NCBI GenBank assembly: GCA_903911805.1
Contig: CAIWET010000566.1
Location: 1 to 11,718 of the forward strand
From: an uncultured Ignavibacteria bacterium
GTDB lineage: Bacteria; Bacteroidota; Ignavibacteria; Kapaibacteriales; UBA2268
Reading direction: 5' to 3'
Length of the DNA stretch: 11,718 nucleotides
Part shown: piece by piece, positions 6,756 through 11,718 of the stretch
How the letters are laid out: every line of letters starts with the position of its first letter
How positions within the stretch are numbered: the stretch's first letter is position 1
Made by a program: the position numbers and the translations under genes
Notes under the pieces: model-generated
Told to the model about the DNA's origin: nothing
Databases searched by the model: none
What the model saw: the letters and a program-made list of their open reading frames with translations, nothing else

Positions 6756-9014
6756 TTAGTGTTTATTTTGTGCGTCAACTACTGCAATAGCAATCATATC
6801 TAAGATTTGATTGATTTCATCGCCGCGTTGCAATACGTGAACTGATTTTGATAAACCTAATACGATTGGTCCAATTGTATTAGCTCCACCAATTCTGGAT
6901 AATAATTTATAAGCAATATTACCTGAATTTAAATCTGGGAATATAAGAGTATTTGCTCCACCTTTTAAATCAGAGAATGCAAAGCTATTATCAATAATAT
7001 CAGGAACAACTGCAGTATCTGCCTGCATTTCACCATCAACCATTAATTCTGAGTCTCTTGATTTAATTAAACGGAGGGCTTTAACCATCTTGTCTGGTGA
7101 TTCGCCAGGAGCTGAACCAAAGTTGCTATATGATAATAATGCAACTTTAGGAGTGATGTCAAATATTTTAACAAAATTTGCTGCCTGAAGTGTGATATCA
7201 GAGATTTCTTCAGCTGTTGGATTAACGTTAACTGTTGTATCTGCAAGGAAAAATGTATCAGTTTTAGTTGATAAGATATATAAGCCAGATACTTTTTTGT
7301 ATTTTGCTTCTCTACCAATTATCTGTAAAGCTGGACGAATTGTTTCAGGATAATGAGATGTTAAGCCTGAAATCATACCATCAGCAAAACCAAGATGAAC
7401 CATCATTGAACCAAAATAGTTAGTTCTGGTCATCATAATTTTTTCAGCTTCTTTTCTTGTGATACCTTTTCTTTGTCTCAATTTGATAAATTCTTCAATG
7501 AATAATTCAATTTTATCATATTCTTTAGGATTGATAATTTGAATTCCTTCGATATCTAATGAATTTTCTGCAGCAATTCTCTTGATTTTTTCAACATTAC
7601 CAAGTAAAATTGGTTTTGCAATTCCTTCATCAATACTCAATTGAGCTGCTTTGATGATTTTTGGTTCTGTACCTTCAGGGAACACAATTGTTTGAGCATT
7701 TGAAGCTGCTTTTCTATAAATTGGAGTCATAATCTTCTGAGCTCTGCCCATTCTGATATCTAGACTACGTTTATATGCTTCCCAATCTGTGATTGGTTTT
7801 TTAGCAACGCCAGTTTCCATAGCTGCTTTAGCAACTGCTGGAGCAACCCAAGTTAATACTCTATGGTCAAATGGTTTTGGAATAATATATTCATTACCAA
7901 AATTCAATTCAATTCCTTCATAAGCTTTTTTAACTAGTTCAGGAACATCTTCTTTAGCTAATTTCGCAAGTGCATAAGCTGCTGCTTGTTTCATTGGTTC
8001 ATTGATTGCATTTGCAGCAACGTCTAAAGCACCTCTGAAGATGAATGGGAAACCAAGAACATTATTCACCTGGTTAGGATAATCTGAGCGTCCAGTAGCC
8101 ATTATAACGTCTTTACGTACTGAAAAAACATCTTCTGGTGTAATTTCTGGATCAGGATTTGCCATTGCAAAAATAATACAATTTGGTGCCATAGAAGCAA
8201 CCATATCTGTGGAAACTGTATTTGCTTGAGATAAACCAACAAAAACGTCAGCATCAACAAAAGCATCAGCTAAAGATCTACGATCAGTTTCAGCAGCAAA
8301 TTCTTCTTTATAATGGTTCATGCCTTTTTCTCTACCTTTATAGATAACGCCGATTGAATCGCACATAAGTACGTTTTCTTTCTTAATACCTAAACTGATA
8401 TGGAATTTACAGCAAGCAATACCGGAAGCTCCAGCACCATTATAAACAACTTTTACTTCATCCATTTTTTTGCCAGAAAGCTCAACAGCATTTAATAATG
8501 CAGCACCTGAAATGATAGCTGTTCCGTGTTGGTCATCGTGGAAAACAGGTATATTCATTGTGCGTTTCAATTCTTCTTCGATTTCAAAGCATTCTGGACC
8601 CTTGATATCTTCAAGGTTAATTCCACCAAATGTAGGTTCTAACATTTGGCAAGCTTTAATAATATCGGCATTGTTTTTTGAGCGTAATTCAATATCAAAT
8701 ACATCGATATCTGCAAATGCTTTGAATAATACTCCTTTACCTTCCATAACAGGTTTTCCTGCTTCTGGTCCGATATCACCTAAACCTAAAACTGCTGTAC
8801 CATTGGAAATAACAGCAACCAAATTACCTTTTGCAGTATAATCATATACTTTAGATACATCTGCGTGTATCTCGCGGCAAGGTTCTGCTACACCTGGTGT
8901 ATATGCTAGAGATAAGTCTCTTGCAGTTACGCAGGGCTTGGTAATAACGACTTCGATTTTACCTTTTCTGCCCATACTATGGTATTCTAGGGCATCTTCT
9001 TTTCTGATTTTCAT
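6756..9014 (-). CDS. maeB: NADP-dependent malic enzyme with C-terminal phosphotransacetylase-like domain
   Basis: The enzyme decarboxylates malate to pyruvate with reduction of NADP, linking the TCA cycle to pyruvate and NADPH supply. The N-terminal malic enzyme half (about 1-425) has the catalytic tyrosine in AYTPGV (Y38), the catalytic lysine in EGKG (K93), metal-binding acidic residues in LEDIKGPECFEIE (E135, D136) and FHDDQHGT (D160, D161), a Rossmann GAGASG loop (193-198), and the family segment GRSDYPNQVNN (308-318). The C-terminal half (about 430-752) is the phosphate acetyltransferase-like domain, starting at QTIVFPEGTEP and including FFLADTTVNVNPT. In studied MaeB proteins this domain has no transferase activity and mediates acetyl-CoA-responsive control and assembly. 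The 752 residues match E. coli MaeB (759). NADP preference is inferred from the domain layout. On the minus strand AGGAG (9030-9026) lies 11 bases before the ATG, slightly far for a ribosome binding site. The gene stands alone, divergent from the TPR gene. Confidence 0.96.
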   Translation of the reverse strand: MKIRKEDALEYHSMGRKGKIEVVITKPCVTARDLSLAYTPGVAEPCREIHADVSKVYDYTAKGNLVAVISNGTAVLGLGDIGPEAGKPVMEGKGVLFKAFADIDVFDIELRSKNNADIIKACQMLEPTFGGINLEDIKGPECFEIEEELKRTMNIPVFHDDQHGTAIISGAALLNAVELSGKKMDEVKVVYNGAGASGIACCKFHISLGIKKENVLMCDSIGVIYKGREKGMNHYKEEFAAETDRRSLADAFVDADVFVGLSQANTVSTDMVASMAPNCIIFAMANPDPEITPEDVFSVRKDVIMATGRSDYPNQVNNVLGFPFIFRGALDVAANAINEPMKQAAAYALAKLAKEDVPELVKKAYEGIELNFGNEYIIPKPFDHRVLTWVAPAVAKAAMETGVAKKPITDWEAYKRSLDIRMGRAQKIMTPIYRKAASNAQTIVFPEGTEPKIIKAAQLSIDEGIAKPILLGNVEKIKRIAAENSLDIEGIQIINPKEYDKIELFIEEFIKLRQRKGITRKEAEKIMMTRTNYFGSMMVHLGFADGMISGLTSHYPETIRPALQIIGREAKYKKVSGLYILSTKTDTFFLADTTVNVNPTAEEISDITLQAANFVKIFDITPKVALLSYSNFGSAPGESPDKMVKALRLIKSRDSELMVDGEMQADTAVVPDIIDNSFAFSDLKGGANTLIFPDLNSGNIAYKLLSRIGGANTIGPIVLGLSKSVHVLQRGDEINQILDMIAIAVVDAQNKH

Positions 9015-9080
9015 ATAAATTTAAACTCCTGATTGTTCATTTTTTAAACAATTATTCACTTAGTCTTTTAAAAAACGATA

Positions 9081-9110
9081 CAAACTAATTATAAAATTTG
9101 AATTGTCAAA
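9081..9110 (-). promoter_or_regulatory. Candidate maeB promoter
   Basis: On the minus strand TTTG (9110-9107) is followed after 18 nt by TTAGTTTG (9088-9081), one mismatch from TAnnTTTG. The implied start lies near 9075, giving a leader of about 60 nt that contains the AGGAG ribosome binding site. It is the best match found on this strand of the divergent region. Confidence 0.45.
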
Positions 9111-9138
9111 GAAAATTATCATTTTTTTTCAAAAAAAA

Positions 9139-9165
9139 TTGTTTTTATACGTTAATATACTTTTG
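9139..9165 (+). promoter_or_regulatory. Candidate promoter of the TPR protein gene
   Basis: TACTTTTG (9158-9165) matches the TAnnTTTG consensus exactly and would give a leader of about 23 nt. The nearest upstream TTG (9139-9141) is only 16 nt away, shorter than the usual 19, so the -33 part is doubtful. Long A and T runs (9121-9147) precede it and may bend the DNA or act as an UP-like element. Confidence 0.4.
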
Positions 9166-9194
9166 AATGTATTATTAATTAATTAAAGTTTGAA

Positions 9195-10325
9195 ATGATT
9201 GGTCTAAAGTTCGTTAAAATATTTCTTGTAATTCTCTTTGTTTCAACGTCATTAATGGCAGATGATTTAGAAAAAGCAAAAGCTATTTATGATAAAGCTT
9301 TATCTGAAGTTGATAAAAAAAATTATGATGAAGCGATTAATTTATTTGATAAAGCTTTGAAGATTTCACCTGATAATCTTAGCTTACTTTACGAAAAAGG
9401 CTTTGCTTACTACCTTAAAAGAGATTTTAAAACAGCTATTGTTATTTTCAAAGATTTATTAATTAAAAATATCCAAGAACCAAACTGCTATATTCTTTTA
9501 GGAAATTCATTGGATTATGAGGACCATCTTGATTCTGCGAGAATTGTTTACAATCTCGGTATTTCTAAATTCCCTTCTAATGGTGCTTTATATTATCAAC
9601 TTGGAAATTCTTATGTAGGCAGAGGTCCAATGGCTGATGCTTCAGCGCAATGGGAATTAGGTGTTCAGAATGACCCTGGTTATCCAAATAACTATTTTCA
9701 ATTGGCTAAGTATTATTCTAAGATAGCAGATAAGCTTTGGAGTGTAATTTATGGAGAGCTCTTTTTAAACATTTCTGACAATGCAGAAAGAAGCAAAGAA
9801 ATGTCTAATTTGCTTTACAATACCTACAAAGAAGCATTATTCTATAAAAAAGATACAACCGTATCTGTGAAATTTACAAATATCAATATTGTTTACAACA
9901 AGGATTCCGTTAAAAGAGATTTGCCATTTGCTGTGAATTATCAAAATACGATGGTAACTGCATTCGAGGAAAGTAAGATTTCTGATATTGATCAATACTC
10001 AATTGAAAGCTTGACAGAAATTCGCAAGGAATTTATTGATACTTGGTTTTTGAATAAATTGGACAAGAAATTCACTAATATTCTTTTTGACAAACATAAA
10101 AAAATGATAGAAGATAGTGTTTTCCTTGCTTACAATTATTGGTTATTCAGAGAAGCAAATCCCGATGAATTCAAAAAATGGATTTCTAAAAAAGAAAATA
10201 TTATTGCGTTTAAAAAATTCAACAATTGGTTTGTAGATAATCCTGAGAATATGTCAATGGGACATTTCTTTACAAGGTTTATGTACGATTATATGATTAA
10301 TAATCTTGAATTTAAAAACAAATAG
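9195..10325 (+). CDS. Exported TPR-repeat protein of unknown function
   Basis: A signal peptide spans about residues 1-22 (hydrophobic FVKIFLVILFVSTSL, likely cut after SLMA), so the protein is probably periplasmic. There is no lipobox. Residues 27-60 form a textbook TPR unit (YDKALSEVDKKNYDEAINLF, then ALKISPD), and about four more 34-residue units continue to near residue 195, making a helical protein-binding scaffold. The remaining part (about 215-376) is not TPR: it begins with short strands (SVKFTNINIVY) and continues as a helical region rich in Trp, Phe and Tyr. I cannot name this C-terminal domain. The ATG has no clear Shine-Dalgarno (AAAGTTTGAA precedes it). The gene overlaps the convergent Memo gene by 14 bp and has no terminator of its own in between. 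A role in envelope assembly is possible but unsupported. Confidence 0.85.
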   Translation: MIGLKFVKIFLVILFVSTSLMADDLEKAKAIYDKALSEVDKKNYDEAINLFDKALKISPDNLSLLYEKGFAYYLKRDFKTAIVIFKDLLIKNIQEPNCYILLGNSLDYEDHLDSARIVYNLGISKFPSNGALYYQLGNSYVGRGPMADASAQWELGVQNDPGYPNNYFQLAKYYSKIADKLWSVIYGELFLNISDNAERSKEMSNLLYNTYKEALFYKKDTTVSVKFTNINIVYNKDSVKRDLPFAVNYQNTMVTAFEESKISDIDQYSIESLTEIRKEFIDTWFLNKLDKKFTNILFDKHKKMIEDSVFLAYNYWLFREANPDEFKKWISKKENIIAFKKFNNWFVDNPENMSMGHFFTRFMYDYMINNLEFKNK

Positions 10326-11514
10326 ATGCATAACTGACTGCTGATTCAGTCATAAAATCATCCCATTGATTATAATCCAGAAAAGTTCCTTTTTCTGGAT
10401 TTGCTATTTTAAGTAAAGCATAAAATGGAGCAGTACCACAAACTTTTCTATTATCTTTTGTAGCAATAATTTTCCCTAAATATTCTTCGGCATTGCAATT
10501 TTTCAGGGATTCAATTAAATCCATATCTTCAGTTTTTATTAGTTCCAATTGCTCTCTTGCAGCAAAGTCATCACCAAATCTCTTGCCAATATGTGCCAAA
10601 TCACCGCTTGCAATTATCACGGCATTTGGATATTTTGCATAAACACATTCTTTTATTATATTGATTTGATTATTTAATGAACTATTATCTGTTGGCTGCT
10701 CGCCACTATCAATAAATTCATAAATTGAACCTGCTAAAATCGGTAATATCTTGAAATCTTTTATGATTAATCTTTTTAGCAAAACTGCGTGATATTCAAT
10801 TGAGTGCTCTTCCCTATGTGCACGATTATCAATTGTCAGTGTGGGATATTTTGATTTAATCTCATTCATTAATTCTAAATCTGTTTCGACTAATCCAAAT
10901 GGTGTTTCAAAATGTTTATCGCAAAACATAAAGAAATCGGAATTTCCGTGATGAGCTGTGCCAATCACAACAAACAAACCTGGATTAGTATCTTTTATTG
11001 CATTATAAGCTTTAGAATAAGCTGGGAATGATTCTTTAATTCTAAAATCAATATGAGGAACTGCAATTGCTTTTGCATTGCTGAATGATGGTTCATTTGA
11101 AACATTTAATATCTCATCAATTTCTTTCGCAGCTTCTTCTGGTATATCTGAAAATGAAGAACCGATACAATTTGATGGGCGAATTGATGCTTTATCATAA
11201 TCTTCTAATTCCTTTTTTAAAGCATCGAAATTTGGAGTATCCATAAAGCCATATTCATCTAGAGCCTCAATAATATCCATTACATTCGCATAAACATCCT
11301 GAGCATATTCATTGAAGTTACTGTTTAATATTTCCATCAACTGTTCTTGATTTATTCCATCATTTGCAAGCTGAAGTATTTCCATTATAAATAATGGGAA
11401 CATTGGCTCCTTTTCGGTATATCCAGCTTTATCAACTAATTTGATATATTCAGCATTTTCATATTTTAATACTTGATAACCTATTTCTTCTCTTATTTTT
11501 GGCAAATTTTCCAT
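10312..11514 (-). CDS. Memo-family protein (AmmeMemoRadiSam system protein B) with N-terminal PqqD-like extension
   Basis: The Memo domain (about 111-400) belongs to a family of metal-binding proteins related to extradiol dioxygenases; its bacterial role is unsettled. The expected metal-site residues are all visible: H154 in PHID, H188 and H189 in GTAHHG, E236 and H237 in EEHSIEYH, D305 and H308 in SGDLAHIG, and C359 in CGTAPF. The domain opens with IRPSNCIGSSFSD, the counterpart of the usual RPPAVAG.FYP start. Residues 1-105 are an added domain with a PqqD or winged-helix look: short strands (YQVLKYENAEYIKLVD), then helices around FIMEILQLANDGINQEQLMEIL and VMDIIEALDEYGFMD (each split by short gaps in function). 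I remember similar 400-residue Memo proteins in other phyla, so the architecture is probably established. The usual partners AMMECR1 and the radical SAM protein are not visible here. The start lies 1 nt after the stop of the upstream glycosyltransferase, so the two are very likely cotranscribed and translationally coupled. Confidence 0.9.
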   Translation of the reverse strand: MENLPKIREEIGYQVLKYENAEYIKLVDKAGYTEKEPMFPLFIMEILQLANDGINQEQLMEILNSNFNEYAQDVYANVMDIIEALDEYGFMDTPNFDALKKELEDYDKASIRPSNCIGSSFSDIPEEAAKEIDEILNVSNEPSFSNAKAIAVPHIDFRIKESFPAYSKAYNAIKDTNPGLFVVIGTAHHGNSDFFMFCDKHFETPFGLVETDLELMNEIKSKYPTLTIDNRAHREEHSIEYHAVLLKRLIIKDFKILPILAGSIYEFIDSGEQPTDNSSLNNQINIIKECVYAKYPNAVIIASGDLAHIGKRFGDDFAAREQLELIKTEDMDLIESLKNCNAEEYLGKIIATKDNRKVCGTAPFYALLKIANPEKGTFLDYNQWDDFMTESAVSYASICF

Positions 11515-11515
11515 T

Positions 11516-11718
11516 TTATTTCTTTCGCTCTATTTCCCACAAGAATGCATATTTCAAAAAAGTTCCTATCATACTGCTCATTGCAGCAATGAACCCATAA
11601 ACGCCATCAAGAATACCCTTATTTATGAAATAAAGTCTGATGAATGCTATTATAGGATTTAAAATAAGGTTAGAAAATTTAAATTTCTTACCTTTTAGAT
11701 TATAAGCTTTAGCTGAAA
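11516..11718 (-). CDS. C-terminal end of a family 2 glycosyltransferase (WaaE-like), partial
   Basis: An open frame enters from the right edge and ends in TAA at 11518-11516, giving 66 visible residues. The pattern NPIIAFIRLYFINKGILDG, followed by GFIAAMSSMIGTFLKYAFLWE, is the characteristic tail of GT2 enzymes of the WaaE/KdtX type, in which NP..RF...Y....GFLDG precedes a hydrophobic helix and a final KYAKLWE. Those enzymes add sugars to lipopolysaccharide core or similar envelope glycans at the inner membrane. The catalytic domain lies outside the window, so substrate cannot be judged. The stop codon is separated from the Memo start codon by a single base. Confidence 0.8.
   Translation of the reverse strand, partial: SAKAYNLKGKKFKFSNLILNPIIAFIRLYFINKGILDGVYGFIAAMSSMIGTFLKYAFLWEIERKK

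Noticed and set aside
6756..7725. Separate phosphate acetyltransferase gene
   Set aside because: The phosphotransacetylase-like region is in frame with and continuous with the malic enzyme half, at the length normal for MaeB fusions.
8470..8841. Open frame of 123 codons on the plus strand within maeB
   Set aside because: It lies wholly opposite the conserved malic enzyme domain, has no ribosome binding site and no recognisable motif. It is a by-product of maeB codon use.
9090..9112. A sigma-70-like TTGACA and TATAAT pair on the minus strand upstream of maeB
   Set aside because: The two hexamers are only about 10 nt apart, far from the 17 needed. The Bacteroidota-type TTTG/TTAGTTTG pairing in the same place fits better.
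10335..10352. Inverted repeat TGACTG...CAGTCA just after the TPR gene, as a terminator
   Set aside because: The 6-bp stem lies inside the Memo coding sequence and has no T-run on either strand, so it is more likely coding coincidence.

Overview
The window is AT-rich, and its promoters look like those of the Bacteroidota/FCB group: the best upstream regions carry a TTTG, a gap of about 19 nt and then TAnnTTTG, and most genes lack a strong Shine-Dalgarno sequence. A secreted chitinase-like protein has what looks like a type IX secretion sorting tail, which points the same way. My best guess is a member of the FCB group, such as a Bacteroidota, Ignavibacteria or Kapabacteria relative. No marker here fixes the lineage more closely.

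Layout. Positions 1-128 hold a short 7-bp tandem repeat and the AT-rich leader of polA. Next come three plus-strand genes: polA (129-2957, DNA polymerase I with intact proofreading), tsaE (3033-3488, tRNA t6A ATPase) and a small lipoprotein gene 17 bp after tsaE (3506-4150). A strong intrinsic terminator follows (4174-4202). Positions 4203-4570 contain no gene, but do hold fragments resembling dispersed intergenic repeats, two hairpins and a good promoter. This promoter drives a single-gene unit encoding a secreted GH18 glycosidase with four InlB-B-like repeats and a C-terminal sorting domain (4571-6694). A hairpin terminator at 6698-6728 lies between this gene and the convergent maeB (6756-9014, minus), an NADP-type malic enzyme fused to a phosphotransacetylase-like domain. 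A divergent promoter region (9015-9194) separates maeB from a plus-strand periplasmic TPR protein (9195-10325). That gene overlaps by 14 bp, tail to tail, a Memo-family (AmmeMemoRadiSam system B) gene on the minus strand (10312-11514). The Memo gene starts 1 nt after the stop of a glycosyltransferase gene that enters from the right edge (11516-11718, C-terminal 66 residues only).

The genes do not form one pathway. The window is mostly core chromosome (replication and repair, tRNA modification, central carbon metabolism) with envelope and secretion functions between. I see no phage, transposase, CRISPR array or toxin-antitoxin genes, and nothing that amounts to a convincing new multi-gene system. 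The points most worth a second look are the composite chitinase with its unusual cysteine-containing tail, the PqqD-like N-terminal extension of the Memo protein and its coupling to a glycosyltransferase, the possibly leaderless tsaE promoter, and the repeat-like debris at 4211-4452.
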